Under the pieces are notes generated by a model. The model searched no databases. It worked only from the letters and a program-made list of their open reading frames with translations, and was not told where the DNA came from. From the NCBI GenBank assembly GCA_034429715.1, contig DAOUFR010000027.1, positions 1-40,857 of the forward strand: 40,857 nucleotides of DNA, read 5' to 3'. Made by a program: the position numbers and the translations under genes. Source of the DNA: CAIMUM01 sp034429715. Its GTDB lineage: Bacteria; Chloroflexota; Dehalococcoidia; GIF9; UBA5629. Below, piece by piece: positions 1 to 8,873 of this stretch; the first letter of the stretch is position 1; each line of letters starts with the position of its first letter.

Positions 1-881
1 AGGTCTATTGTGTATCTCTTGAGCGTTTGCTCGATGGCGGCCCGTGTTTTCTCGTCCGGGACGACCAGCGGTAGGCGCGGCTTGCCGACCCTGAATCCGA
101 GGTAGTTCAACGCATACTTTATAGGCATAGGGCTGCCTATCATGAACATGGTATTAACCAGAGGAATGAAGCTACGGTGCAGCCTGGCCGATTCCTTTAT
201 CTTGCCGGCCAGGCAAAGGTCCATCATTCTCTTGTATTGAATGCCCACCAGGTGCGTAATCACACCGATCACTCCATAGCCGCCCAGGTTCAAAATGGGA
301 AAGGTATCGGCGTCATTGCCGCTATACACCATGAAATCGCTGCTCACTCCATCGATGATGCGGGCGATCTGCCCGAAATCAGCGCTGGCCTCCTTGATAC
401 CCACGATATTATCTATCTTGCTCAGCTTGATGGTCGTATCGGCGGTCAGATTGGTAATAGTCCGGGAGGGCACATTGTATATAATACAGGGTAATCGGGT
501 CGAGTCCGCGATGGCCTTGAAATGCTGGTAGAGCCCGTCCTGGTTCGGCTTATTGTAATAAGGAACTGTCAGCAGGCAGGCATCCACTCCCATTTTCCCG
601 GCCTCATGAGTCAGCTCGATGCTCTCCTGCGTGTTGTAGTTGCCCGTGCCGGCCACGATCGTAGCCTTTTTGTCGGCAATCGTCCTTATCTCAGCAAACA
701 GCCTGAGCTTTTCCTCGGCGGTGAGCGTGGGGCTTTCACCGGTGGTGCCGGATACTACCAGCCCGTCGCTTCCGGATTCGAGCAGGGCCTTAGCCAGCTT
801 TTTCGCCTGGGCGTAATCAACCCGCCCCTTTGCATCGAAAGGGGTCACCATGGCTGTCAGCAAACGTCCGAACTTCTTCAT
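1..881 (-). CDS. dapA: 4-hydroxy-tetrahydrodipicolinate synthase (3' end cut by window edge)
   Basis: This enzyme condenses pyruvate with aspartate semialdehyde, the first committed step of the lysine/diaminopimelate branch, in the cytoplasm. The ATG start has a strong GGAGG about 5 nt upstream. I translated 293 codons without a stop; since DapA is usually 290-300 residues, only a few are missing at the left edge. Family motifs are in register: GTTGES at residues 45-50, IYNVPSRT with the catalytic Tyr at 136, and VGIKEAS with the Schiff-base Lys at 164, matching E. coli Y133 and K161. It is the last visible gene of the run rpsO-pnp-dapB-asd-dapA and starts 15 nt after asd. The related aldolases NanA and KdgA share this fold, but the neighbouring asd and dapB make DapA by far the best call. 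Confidence 0.95.
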   Translation of the reverse strand, partial: MKKFGRLLTAMVTPFDAKGRVDYAQAKKLAKALLESGSDGLVVSGTTGESPTLTAEEKLRLFAEIRTIADKKATIVAGTGNYNTQESIELTHEAGKMGVDACLLTVPYYNKPNQDGLYQHFKAIADSTRLPCIIYNVPSRTITNLTADTTIKLSKIDNIVGIKEASADFGQIARIIDGVSSDFMVYSGNDADTFPILNLGGYGVIGVITHLVGIQYKRMMDLCLAGKIKESARLHRSFIPLVNTMFMIGSPMPIKYALNYLGFRVGKPRLPLVVPDEKTRAAIEQTLKRYTID

Positions 882-896
882 CACGTCCTCCGCCGG

Positions 897-1943
897 CTAC
901 TTATTATTGTTTTGGCTTTTCACCCAACCGTTCCTGGCCGCCTCTTCCGCGATCTGAACAGCGTTGAGTGCAGCGCCCTTGCGGATGTTATCGGACACAA
1001 CCCACATCACCAGGCCGTTAAGGTAGGAGGCATCGGACCTGATTCTGCCTACATAGACGTCGTCAGTGCCGGCCGCCAGCCAGGGCTGCGGGTACAGGCT
1101 CACGTTGGGATCGTCCAGCACCTTTATACCCGGCGCCTTGCTTAATATAGAGCGGGCTTCCTCGGGCGACATATAGTCGGTAAATTCCACCTGCATGGCC
1201 TCGCTGTGGCTGATAAAAACGGGCACGCGGACGCAGGTGGCTGATATGGCAATGCTCTCCGCATGCATTATCTTTCGTGTCTCCTCGACCATCTTCCATT
1301 CTTCCTTGGTATAGCCGTTCTCCAGGAATACATCGATCTCCGGCAGCAGATTGAATGCTATCTGGTGTGAATAGACGTGCGGAACTACATTGCCGCCATC
1401 CAGCACTACCTTGGCCTGCTTGGTCAATTCTTCTACAGCAGCGATACCCGTTCCGGAAACCGACTGATACGTTGCCACCGTAACGCGCTTGATGGGATTG
1501 ACTTTGTGCAAAGGGTTCAAAGCCACCACCATCTGGATGGTTGAGCAGTTCGGATTGGCTATGATGCCCTTGTGCTTTTTAATATCCTCCGCATTGACCT
1601 CCGGCACCACCAGCGGCACGCGGGTATCCATGCGCCAGGCCGCGCTGTTATCGATGACCAGTGCTCCCGCCTTGGCTGCCATCGGGGCGAAATGCTTGCT
1701 TATCTCGGAACCGGCTGAAAAAAGCGCGATATCGACGTTGTCGAAAGAGTCGGCGGCGGTTTCCTTGACCACCATCTCCTGGTGGCCGGCATAAACTTTC
1801 CTGCCGGCCGATCGGTCGGAGGCATAGAGCTGCAGCGAGGCCACCGGAAATTTACGCTGAAGCAGGACCTTGATGAACTCCTGCCCCACCATGCCGGTGG
1901 CTCCTACTATAGCTACATGATACCCGTTATTACTGTTGTTCAT
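897..1943 (-). CDS. asd: Aspartate-semialdehyde dehydrogenase
   Basis: This enzyme makes L-aspartate 4-semialdehyde from aspartyl phosphate using NADPH, supplying lysine, threonine and methionine synthesis. The protein has 348 residues, a normal length. The Rossmann loop GATGMVG is at residues 14-20, the catalytic cysteine is C133 in NPNCST, the phosphate-binding stretch SVSGTG is near 161-166, and the arginine and histidine of the active site appear as R239 and H246 in CVRVPVFISHSEA. The ATG lies 1 nt after the dapB stop and its SD (GGGAG) is inside the dapB 3' end, so the two are probably translationally coupled. It sits between dapB and dapA, exactly the two enzymes that use its product. 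Confidence 0.96.
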   Translation of the reverse strand: MNNSNNGYHVAIVGATGMVGQEFIKVLLQRKFPVASLQLYASDRSAGRKVYAGHQEMVVKETAADSFDNVDIALFSAGSEISKHFAPMAAKAGALVIDNSAAWRMDTRVPLVVPEVNAEDIKKHKGIIANPNCSTIQMVVALNPLHKVNPIKRVTVATYQSVSGTGIAAVEELTKQAKVVLDGGNVVPHVYSHQIAFNLLPEIDVFLENGYTKEEWKMVEETRKIMHAESIAISATCVRVPVFISHSEAMQVEFTDYMSPEEARSILSKAPGIKVLDDPNVSLYPQPWLAAGTDDVYVGRIRSDASYLNGLVMWVVSDNIRKGAALNAVQIAEEAARNGWVKSQNNNK

Positions 1944-1944
1944 A

Positions 1945-2748
1945 TCAGTCTCCCAAATTTAGCAGTACATCCAGGCCGTAAACCAGACCGTGGCGCTTGA
2001 TTACCTCCTTGATTGCAAGAATCACGCCCGGCATAAAACTTTCCCTGCTGATAGTATCATGTCTGATCGACAGCGTCTGTCCCAGCGCTCCGAATATAAT
2101 TTCCTGACTGGCGACCAGACCGGGCAGCCTGACGCTGTGTATGGATATACCTTCAGTCTGACCGCCCCTCGTGCCCTTCAGAGTTTCTTTTTCCGTTACA
2201 GGGCTCACGAAAGGCCTGCCGCGCGCACTTATCATGGCCCTGGCTGTTGCCAGAGCGGTTCCTGAAGGCGCGTCAAGCTTCCTGTCGTGGTGAAGTTCGA
2301 TAATCTCCGCGTTATCAAAATACCTTGATGCCATCCTGGCCAGATGTATCATTATCACAGCGCCGATGGCAAAGTTGGCCGCTACTACCGCGCCTTTCTT
2401 ATGAGCTTGCGCCAACCGGTCGATCTCCTTCAGATCCGCTTCGCTTAAGCCGGTTGTGCCCATGACCAAGTTGGCGCCATTCTTAAGCGCCAGCCTCGCT
2501 GCGCCCATCGCTGCCTCAGGCACCGTAAAATCCACTACCACTTGAGGGTGATACATCTCTATGAGCGATGTTAAATTGGTGTGCAGGGGCACCTTTTTCG
2601 ATAACTTTGGCAGGATCAAATGGTCCCGGTCCGCTTTGATATCAGCGGCACAGGTCAATTCTAAGGCCGTGTCAGCGCTTACAGCATCTATTACCTGCTG
2701 TCCCATCCTGCCTAAAGCCCCGTTCACCGCTACTTTAATTTTAGACAT
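1945..2748 (-). CDS. dapB: 4-hydroxy-tetrahydrodipicolinate reductase
   Basis: This enzyme reduces the DapA product to tetrahydrodipicolinate with NAD(P)H. The protein has 267 residues, typical for the family. The dinucleotide-binding loop GALGRMG is at residues 10-16, GTTG near 97-100, and the signature ELHHDRKLDAPSGTA at 151-165 contains the catalytic His pair (153, 154) and the Lys (157). It lies 49 nt downstream of pnp and 1 nt upstream of asd. An SD GAGGA precedes the ATG by about 6 nt. No separate promoter is obvious in the 49-nt gap, so it is probably read through from rpsO-pnp. Confidence 0.96.
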   Translation of the reverse strand: MSKIKVAVNGALGRMGQQVIDAVSADTALELTCAADIKADRDHLILPKLSKKVPLHTNLTSLIEMYHPQVVVDFTVPEAAMGAARLALKNGANLVMGTTGLSEADLKEIDRLAQAHKKGAVVAANFAIGAVIMIHLARMASRYFDNAEIIELHHDRKLDAPSGTALATARAMISARGRPFVSPVTEKETLKGTRGGQTEGISIHSVRLPGLVASQEIIFGALGQTLSIRHDTISRESFMPGVILAIKEVIKRHGLVYGLDVLLNLGD

Positions 2749-2797
2749 CTCACTATCCTCTGCCTTTTAGGCCGCTCAGGCCACGGCCGATATTGAC

Positions 2798-5020
2798 TTA
2801 GCCAGGCCTGCGGGGATGGCTTCTCGGCTCATCCCTGCGCCCTCGCGGAGGCATACCCGGCCTCGGAGGTCCGCTGTGTGTCCTGGGCGGTACCGGAGGC
2901 CCATCCTGCGCTGCCGCCTTGTCAGCCGCAGCACCGGCTTGATCGTTAAAAACTGCTTTACGCGAAAGATTTATGCGTCCCAGCCGATCGATCTCGGTTA
3001 CCTTGACCATAATCTCGTCACCGATCTTAACAATGTCCTCTACACGTGCTACATGATGGTCGGCAAGCTCACTGATATGTACCAGCCCTTCCTTGCCTGG
3101 CAGTACCTCAACAAATGCGCCGAAATTCTGTATCCTGCTAACCTTGCCGGTGTAGATGGCCCCCACCTCTACGTCCTGCGTGAGGCCCTCTACCTTGCGA
3201 ATAGCCGCCTGGGCCGATTCCTCACTGGCCGAGCCGATGACTACGGTGCCGTCATTCGATACCTCGATAGTGGTCTTGGTCTCCTCGATGATGGCCTTGA
3301 TATTCTTGCCGCCCGGCCCGATCAGCGCCCCGATCTTGGACGGGTCGATGGTTATCTTGTACATGCGCGGCGCGTATTTGCTCAGGTTAGGGCGCACTTC
3401 GGGTATGGCCGCCTTTAAGACATCCAGGATCACCTTGTGAGCTTCCCTGGCCTGCAGCGTTGCCTTGGCCAGCACCTCATGCGAAACGCCCTGCAGCTTG
3501 ATATCAAGCTGGATAGCGGTGATGCCGTTGACGGTACCGGCCACCTTATAGTCCATATCGCCGTAAAAATCTTCTATTCCCTCGATATCAGTGAGCACGA
3601 CATAGTTGCCCGGGTTTTCCTTGTCCGTTACAAGGCCCATGGCTATTCCCGCCACCGGGGCCTTGATAGGAACGCCCGCGTCCATCAGTGACAGCGTAGA
3701 GGCGCAGACACTGCCCATGGAGGTGCTGCCGTTGGAGCTGAGCACCTCGGACACCAGCCGGATGGTGTAGGCGAAATCCTTTTCGTCCGGTATGACCGCG
3801 ACCAGCGCCTTCTCTGCCAGTGCGCCGTGCCCGATCTCCCGCCTTCCGGTCGAGCCCATTCTTTTGACCTCGCCGGTGGAATAGGGCGGAAAGTTGTAAT
3901 GGTGCATAAAGCGCTTGGTATCCTCCAGGCCCAGGTCATCCACTGTCTTGGCCTGGCCCAGCGATCCCAGCGTAGTAATGGTCAGCACCTGGGTCTGCCC
4001 GCGTGAGAACAGCCCCGATCCGTGTGTGCGCGGCAGCAGTGCGACCTCGGCACTGAGGGGACGTACCTGTTTGATATCGCGCCCATCGACGTGCTTCTGT
4101 TCCCGCAGTATCTTGGCCCTGCAGGTCTTTTTCAACGCTTCCTCGATGGCCGCTCCGATCTCAGTCTCTGCGTATGTTTCCTTTAATTTCTCGACGGCTT
4201 CCTTTTTAATAACATCGAATTCAGACTGCCGTTGCTCCCTATTTGCGCTATTCAAAGCAGCTGACATCCTTTGGCCATAATCCGAGTTGATTGCGCTCAA
4301 CAGGTCGGGATTGATGCTGAATCCCTCAATCTCCAGCTTGGGCTTGCCTATGGCTTTACTTAGATCGTCCTGCAGGCGGATGAGCTTCTGGTTCTCCTCA
4401 TGTGCAATCCTGAGCGCCTCGATATAAATAGCGGGATCGATTTCCCTGCAGCCCGCCTCCACCATTACGATGTTATCGCGGCTGCTGGCAACCACCAGGT
4501 CGAGCACACTGTCGTTCATCTGTGGAAGAAGGGGATTGAGCACCATCTTCCCATCGATATAGCCGACCCTGGTTGCGCCAATGGGGCCGTAGAATGGTAT
4601 ATCTGAGATTGTCAAAGCGGCCGATGCGCCGATGACAGCCAGCACGTCAGGATCGTTCTCCTGATCGGTGGACAGCACGGTCACCACCACCTGGACATCG
4701 TTGGGGAGGCTCTTCAGGAAGAGCGGGCGTATTGAGCGGTCGCACAGGCGCGCAGCCAGAGTGGCCTGCTCTCCCGGACGCCCCTCACGCCTCAAAAAGC
4801 TACCTGGTATCTTGCCAACGGCGTAATGCCGTTCCTCGTAATCAACAGTGAGACGGACGAAATCGCTGTTCTCTTTAGCTTCCTCACTGATACATGCTGT
4901 GACAAGGACGACCGTATCACCGTAACGGACCACTACAGCGCTATCTGCCTGTTGAGCAAGCTTGCCGCTTTCGATGACAAGTTCCCTGTCCCCAATGTTA
5001 CACTTAAAACTCTGGGACAT
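2798..5020 (-). CDS. pnp: Polyribonucleotide nucleotidyltransferase (PNPase)
   Basis: This is the phosphorolytic 3'-5' exoribonuclease that degrades and tails RNA, a trimer and often part of an RNA degradosome. At 740 residues it contains two RNase PH-like cores (about 1-230 and 300-540, the second with the SGSTSMGS-type active-site region seen here as SSNGSTSMGSVCASTLSLMD), a KH domain with IGALIGPGGKNIK (about 565-620), and an S1 domain (about 625-695, with GAFVEVLPGKEGLVHISEL). The last 40 or so residues are a Pro/Arg/Gly-rich tail that is probably disordered and may bind RNA or partners. It lies 23 nt after rpsO, the classic rpsO-pnp pairing. Confidence 0.97.
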   Translation of the reverse strand: MSQSFKCNIGDRELVIESGKLAQQADSAVVVRYGDTVVLVTACISEEAKENSDFVRLTVDYEERHYAVGKIPGSFLRREGRPGEQATLAARLCDRSIRPLFLKSLPNDVQVVVTVLSTDQENDPDVLAVIGASAALTISDIPFYGPIGATRVGYIDGKMVLNPLLPQMNDSVLDLVVASSRDNIVMVEAGCREIDPAIYIEALRIAHEENQKLIRLQDDLSKAIGKPKLEIEGFSINPDLLSAINSDYGQRMSAALNSANREQRQSEFDVIKKEAVEKLKETYAETEIGAAIEEALKKTCRAKILREQKHVDGRDIKQVRPLSAEVALLPRTHGSGLFSRGQTQVLTITTLGSLGQAKTVDDLGLEDTKRFMHHYNFPPYSTGEVKRMGSTGRREIGHGALAEKALVAVIPDEKDFAYTIRLVSEVLSSNGSTSMGSVCASTLSLMDAGVPIKAPVAGIAMGLVTDKENPGNYVVLTDIEGIEDFYGDMDYKVAGTVNGITAIQLDIKLQGVSHEVLAKATLQAREAHKVILDVLKAAIPEVRPNLSKYAPRMYKITIDPSKIGALIGPGGKNIKAIIEETKTTIEVSNDGTVVIGSASEESAQAAIRKVEGLTQDVEVGAIYTGKVSRIQNFGAFVEVLPGKEGLVHISELADHHVARVEDIVKIGDEIMVKVTEIDRLGRINLSRKAVFNDQAGAAADKAAAQDGPPVPPRTHSGPPRPGMPPRGRRDEPRSHPRRPG

Positions 5021-5043
5021 TACAAAAACCCTCTATTCTATAT

Positions 5044-5307
5044 TTATTTGCGTAATCCAAGCTTGCCGATGAGGGTCCTGTAGCGGTTGATGTCTTCCCT
5101 GCTCAGATAAGCCAACAGCCGCCTGCGCCTCCCGATAAGCCTGAGAAGAGACCGACGTGTATGCTGATCATGAGAATGGTCTTTCAGATGCGTCGATAGC
5201 TGATTGATCCTTTCGGTCAAGACCGCCACCTGCACATCGGAAGAGCCCGTATCTTTCTCGTTTATTGCATAGCTCTTCATAATTGTCTGTTTCTTTTCCT
5301 TGTCCAA
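5044..5307 (-). CDS. rpsO: 30S ribosomal protein S15
   Basis: S15 is a primary binder of the 16S rRNA central domain. The 87-residue protein has the family core DTGSSDVQVAVLTERINQL and ends in RYRTLIGKLGLRK, close to the E. coli 89-residue protein end to end. The start is TTG at 5307: an AGGAG lies 7 nt upstream, and starting at the first ATG (codon 10) would delete part of the N-terminal helix. A TATAAT box at 5340-5345 would give a leader of about 26 nt, too short for the E. coli S15 autoregulatory pseudoknot. Confidence 0.96.
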   Translation of the reverse strand: MDKEKKQTIMKSYAINEKDTGSSDVQVAVLTERINQLSTHLKDHSHDQHTRRSLLRLIGRRRRLLAYLSREDINRYRTLIGKLGLRK

Positions 5308-5339
5308 TGCCTTTCTCCTGCAAAACTCTATAACGCAAA

Positions 5340-5345
5340 ATTATA
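5340..5345 (-). promoter_or_regulatory. -10 box (TATAAT) for the rpsO-pnp-dap run
   Basis: A consensus TATAAT on the minus strand lies about 33 nt upstream of the rpsO TTG. A convincing -35 is not visible (ATGCAA at 17-nt spacing). It is divergent to the dnaX -10 box 80 nt away, so both operons start from the same 132-nt gap. It is the only promoter-like signal for the five-gene minus-strand run. Confidence 0.5.
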
Positions 5346-5424
5346 GCACAGCAGGACAACCATTGCATCACAACCTGAGCGTACTTTAAGCGTCAATACG
5401 GTTTTAGCCGCCGCTGGGTTGGGG

Positions 5425-5430
5425 TATAAT
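5425..5430 (+). promoter_or_regulatory. -10 box (TATAAT) placed for a leaderless dnaX mRNA
   Basis: A consensus TATAAT ends 9 nt before the dnaX ATG at 5440. Transcription starting about 7 nt after the box would begin at or within 3 nt of the ATG. No SD lies between box and ATG. The -35 region (TTTTAG at 17-nt spacing) is weak. Confidence 0.5.
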
Positions 5431-5439
5431 AACTGCACA

Positions 5440-7125
5440 ATGACCTCCCAGGTTTTCTACCGCAAGTGGCGTCCCCAGACATTCAATGAAGTAGCCGGGC
5501 AGGAGCACGTTGTCCAGACCCTGCGCAATGCTATTAAGAGCAGCCGCATCGCCCATGCCTACCTGTTCTGCGGCCCGCGCGGCAGCGGCAAGACCAGCAC
5601 CGCCCGCATCCTGGCCAAGGCAGTCAACTGCCGTGAACCCATCGACGGCGAACCCTGCAACTCCTGCGATTCCTGCCTGGCCATCAATAAGGGCAGCGCG
5701 CTGGATATCATCGAGATCGATGAAGCCAGCAACCGTGGCATAGACGATATGAACGACCTCAAGGAAAGGGTCAACTACTCTCCCAATATCCTGCGTTACA
5801 AGGTTTACATCATCGACGAGGTACACATGATAACCCGGGAAGGCGCCAATGCTTTCCTCAAGACTCTGGAGGAGCCGCCGCCACATGTCATTTTCATCCT
5901 TGCGACAACCGATCCGCATAAAATAATCTCCACTATCACTTCCCGCTGCCAGCGCTTTGATTTCCACCGTCTGTCCAGCATCGCCGTTATCTCGCGCCTG
6001 ACACATATCTGCACAAAAGAGGGCATTGAGATAGAGCCGGAGGCGCTCAAACTGGTGGCCAAGGTAACTACGGGCAGCCTGCGGGATGCGACCAATCTAC
6101 TGGAGCAGCTCATCACCTATTACGGCAACAAAATCAGCCTGGCTCAGGCGCAGGCCATGCTGGGCATCAGCGGTGACCTGCGCATACGCGAACTGGCGCG
6201 TTGCATTATTGCCATGGACGTATCCTCGGGGCTTAAGGTAATCAACGCCGTCGCCGGAGAGGGCCTGGACCTCAGGCAGTTTAACCGCGAGCTGGTGGAT
6301 TACCTGCGTCAGCTCCTGCTGGCTAAATCAGGCTCTGCCGACATGATCGATGCCACATCCGATGACTTTGCCGAGATGCAGAAGATTGCCGGAGGGACAA
6401 CACTGGATTACCTGCTTAATGCTATCAAGCTCTTCAGCAGCGTAGACCTGCGCATGGACACCTATTCTCCCCTGCCTCTCGAGCTCGCTCTCGTGGAAAG
6501 CGTCGTCTCGCAGCACGCCAGGGACAAGTCCGCCAATACGGACCAGCCATCCGGCCGGGAATGGCCGTCATCCCGTCCCACCGCACCAACTCTCAGGATT
6601 AACCGCCCGCCGGAGCAGGCGCGTCCGGCCGGCCTGGTGAGCAGGCCCCCTAAAGTTGCTGAGTCACCGACGCCACCCTCCACTCCCCAGGCCCAGACGT
6701 CTGATCCGGTCGACCAGCACCGCCTTTCGGAGCCCCTCAAGATGGATGACCCCAACGATTTAAGGTATTTACAGGAGCACTGGAAGGATTTCATTAATTC
6801 CATGCGTGGGGAAGGTTCGGGGGGCAACCTCGACGCCCGCCTGCGCCACGCCTGCGAGCCTATAGAGATCAAGGGCGGCAATCTGGTTTTGGGTTTCTAT
6901 CACGATTTCCATAAAAGCTATATAGATAATCGCAAATACCTGCATATCATCGAAAAAAAGCTCAAAGAGGTTTTCGGCCACACGTATACAGTAACCTGCA
7001 TTCTTATGCAACAGGGTGGCGCTAAATCCGATCTGAAGCCGGCCAGCAGCAACCACCTGGTGGAGGCGGCCCTGAGCATGGGAGCCAGGATCGTCGAAGA
7101 TAACGCTGAAACGGAGGGGAAATGA
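5440..7125 (+). CDS. dnaX: DNA polymerase III gamma/tau subunit
   Basis: This is the ATPase of the clamp loader, which opens the beta clamp and organises the replisome. The start is ATG at 5440 (MTSQVFYRKWRPQTF, the usual DnaX N-terminus); a TTG at 5419 in frame would add seven unsupported residues. The 561-residue protein shows Walker A GPRGSGKT (45-52), zinc ligands C64, C73, C76 and C79, Walker B IIDEVH with D126/E127, and the SRC arginine finger R169. A Pro-rich linker (about 360-435) precedes a C-terminal domain ending near 561. The stop overlaps the ybaB ATG (ATGA). A classic A AAA AAG heptamer sits in frame at 6954-6960, but very near the 3' end. Confidence 0.96.
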   Translation: MTSQVFYRKWRPQTFNEVAGQEHVVQTLRNAIKSSRIAHAYLFCGPRGSGKTSTARILAKAVNCREPIDGEPCNSCDSCLAINKGSALDIIEIDEASNRGIDDMNDLKERVNYSPNILRYKVYIIDEVHMITREGANAFLKTLEEPPPHVIFILATTDPHKIISTITSRCQRFDFHRLSSIAVISRLTHICTKEGIEIEPEALKLVAKVTTGSLRDATNLLEQLITYYGNKISLAQAQAMLGISGDLRIRELARCIIAMDVSSGLKVINAVAGEGLDLRQFNRELVDYLRQLLLAKSGSADMIDATSDDFAEMQKIAGGTTLDYLLNAIKLFSSVDLRMDTYSPLPLELALVESVVSQHARDKSANTDQPSGREWPSSRPTAPTLRINRPPEQARPAGLVSRPPKVAESPTPPSTPQAQTSDPVDQHRLSEPLKMDDPNDLRYLQEHWKDFINSMRGEGSGGNLDARLRHACEPIEIKGGNLVLGFYHDFHKSYIDNRKYLHIIEKKLKEVFGHTYTVTCILMQQGGAKSDLKPASSNHLVEAALSMGARIVEDNAETEGK

Positions 7126-7427
7126 GTCAATTTAACCTGCGGCAAATACAGGAATTGCAAGCCAAAATGCTCAAGGCCCAGGAGGAATTGGGCAATACCA
7201 ATTTGGAAGTTACAGCCGGTGGAGGCGCCATAAAAATAGTCATAAACGGACATCAACAGTTTCAGTCGATCACCATATCGCCCGAGGTCGTCAATCCTGA
7301 AGATGTGGATTTTTTACAGGACCTGGTGCTGGCTGCCTGCAATGAAGCGGTGCAAAAATCGCAGGAATTAGCAACACAGAATATGAGCAAGCTGACAGGC
7401 GGGCTCAAGATTCCGGGGCTGATGTAG
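7122..7427 (+). CDS. ybaB: YbaB/EbfC nucleoid-associated protein
   Basis: This is a small DNA-binding dimer that coats the nucleoid and is almost always encoded between dnaX and recR. The 101-residue protein has the coiled N-terminal helix with QAKMLKAQEELGNTNLEVTAGGGAIKIVINGHQQ followed by the C-terminal helix region, matching the family in length. It overlaps the dnaX stop by 4 nt (ATGA), implying translational coupling. Its exact cellular role is not fixed for the family; location supports a link to replication or recombination. Confidence 0.93.
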   Translation: MSQFNLRQIQELQAKMLKAQEELGNTNLEVTAGGGAIKIVINGHQQFQSITISPEVVNPEDVDFLQDLVLAACNEAVQKSQELATQNMSKLTGGLKIPGLM

Positions 7428-7436
7428 GAGCGATAT

Positions 7437-8051
7437 TTGAATCCCGATTTCCTGCCCTCCGCCCGGCCCATATCAAGGCTCATTGAAGAGCTGAACAGGC
7501 TTCCGGGCATCGGCCCCAAGAGCGCCCAGCGCCTGGCCTATCACCTGCTTCAGGCGCCGCCCGAAAGGACCCGCGACCTCGCTGAAGCCATAATTGCCGT
7601 CAAACAGAACCTTAGGCTGTGCTCCACCTGCCTCAATATAACGGATACCGATCCCTGCGGGATATGCGCGGACGGTACAAGGGACATGACCAGGATCTGC
7701 GTGGTGGAGGAGCCGATTGATATCTTGCCGCTGGAGCGCACTAAAAAGTTCCGGGGCCTATACCACGTGTTACACGGTGTGATATCACCCGGCGACGGCA
7801 TCAAGCCCGAGGACCTGCATATACGAGAACTGCTGGACCGCCTGAATTCCAGCAGTATCATCGAAGTTATAATGGCCACCAATCCAAACGCAGAGGGCGA
7901 GGCCACTTCGATGTATATTCAGCGGCTGGTCTCCCCCCTGGGCATCAGGGTCACCCGGCTGGCACGAGGCCTCCCCTTCGGTGGTGATCTCGAATATGCC
8001 GATGATGTCACGCTCAGCCGCGCCCTGGAAGGGCGGCAGGAGATGAGTTAG
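7437..8051 (+). CDS. recR: Recombination protein RecR
   Basis: RecR acts with RecO (and RecF) to load RecA at SSB-coated gaps. The 204-residue protein has the helix-hairpin-helix LNRLPGIGPKSAQRLA (about 19-34), a zinc finger with C62, C65, C74 and C77, and a Toprim domain (about 85-180) starting ICVVEEPIDI. The start is TTG at 7437, supported by an AGGAG 8 nt upstream and by the usual short N-terminus. It follows ybaB by 9 nt and is followed by recO after 7 nt. Confidence 0.96.
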   Translation: MNPDFLPSARPISRLIEELNRLPGIGPKSAQRLAYHLLQAPPERTRDLAEAIIAVKQNLRLCSTCLNITDTDPCGICADGTRDMTRICVVEEPIDILPLERTKKFRGLYHVLHGVISPGDGIKPEDLHIRELLDRLNSSSIIEVIMATNPNAEGEATSMYIQRLVSPLGIRVTRLARGLPFGGDLEYADDVTLSRALEGRQEMS

Positions 8052-8058
8052 CGTACCC

Positions 8059-8868
8059 ATGGCCGCGCGGGTTTACCGTACTACCGGCATCATCATAAAG
8101 CGTTATAAATTCGGTGAGGCCGACAGGCTTCTCACTATCTTCACCGCAGACCACGGCAAGGTGAGGGCCATTGCCAAAGGGGCTATGCGGCCCGGCAGCA
8201 AGCTGGGAGGCAATGTCGAGCTGCTCACACATAGCCAGCTGATGCTGTCGCGCGGCCGCAACCTTGACATCGTTACGCAGGCACAGGCGCTGGACATCTT
8301 CCTCCCCATGCGGGACAGCCTTGAGCTTATGTCCTGCGGCTTTTACCTTTCGGAACTGGTAGACAGTTTTATCGAAGAGAACGTCGAAGACAGGGAGATG
8401 TTCGAATTGTTCCTCGATACTTTGAGGCGGCTGGCGGAAACGGGGGATGGGCAACGCATGGTACAGTTCTTTGAACTGCGCCTGCTGGGTCACCTGGGTT
8501 ACACCCCACAGCTTCAAAAATGCGCCAACTGCAACAGGATCCTCCAGCCGGAACCGAACTACTTTAATCCGGCACAGGGCGGCGTGCTCTGCCGGGAGTG
8601 CGGCTATTCCGATATGTCGGCAAGGACTATTTCGGTGAACGCGCAGAAAGTGCTGCGCCTCTGGCAGCGCAGCGATATCGCCACCGCCGGCCGGGTCAAG
8701 CTCACTGCTGAGCTGGCCAGAGAGATCAAGGGCATCCTGCGCGACAACGTGCGCTATTTACTGGAGAAGCAACTCAAATCGATCGATTGGCTGGACAGGC
8801 TGGCGGGAGACAGCAGCTTAAACGGCGATAAGGCAGCAACCGGGAATTCCAACGGCAGCCAGGCGTAA
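8059..8868 (+). CDS. recO: DNA repair protein RecO
   Basis: RecO anneals single strands and, with RecR, exchanges SSB for RecA. The 269-residue protein has an N-terminal OB fold (about 1-80; YRTTGIIIKRYKFGEADRLLTIFT is typical) and a C-terminal helical domain with a zinc site C155-x2-C158 and C178-x2-C181. The C-terminal 20 residues (Asn/Gly/Ala-rich) look like a loose tail. It is the last gene of dnaX-ybaB-recR-recO and ends 5 nt from the convergent lysA-like gene; no terminator hairpin fits in that gap, so read-through or overlap of transcripts is likely. The SD is weak. Confidence 0.93.
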   Translation: MAARVYRTTGIIIKRYKFGEADRLLTIFTADHGKVRAIAKGAMRPGSKLGGNVELLTHSQLMLSRGRNLDIVTQAQALDIFLPMRDSLELMSCGFYLSELVDSFIEENVEDREMFELFLDTLRRLAETGDGQRMVQFFELRLLGHLGYTPQLQKCANCNRILQPEPNYFNPAQGGVLCRECGYSDMSARTISVNAQKVLRLWQRSDIATAGRVKLTAELAREIKGILRDNVRYLLEKQLKSIDWLDRLAGDSSLNGDKAATGNSNGSQA

Positions 8869-8873
8869 ACCGC

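Noticed and set aside
2749..2797. Terminator between pnp and dapB (GGCCG...CGGCC)
   Set aside because: The stem is only 5 bp with no T-tract; more likely a chance GC palindrome within one transcript.
5419..5439. TTG start for dnaX seven codons upstream of the ATG
   Set aside because: No SD, the stretch contains the -10 box, and DnaX proteins normally begin at the ATG position.
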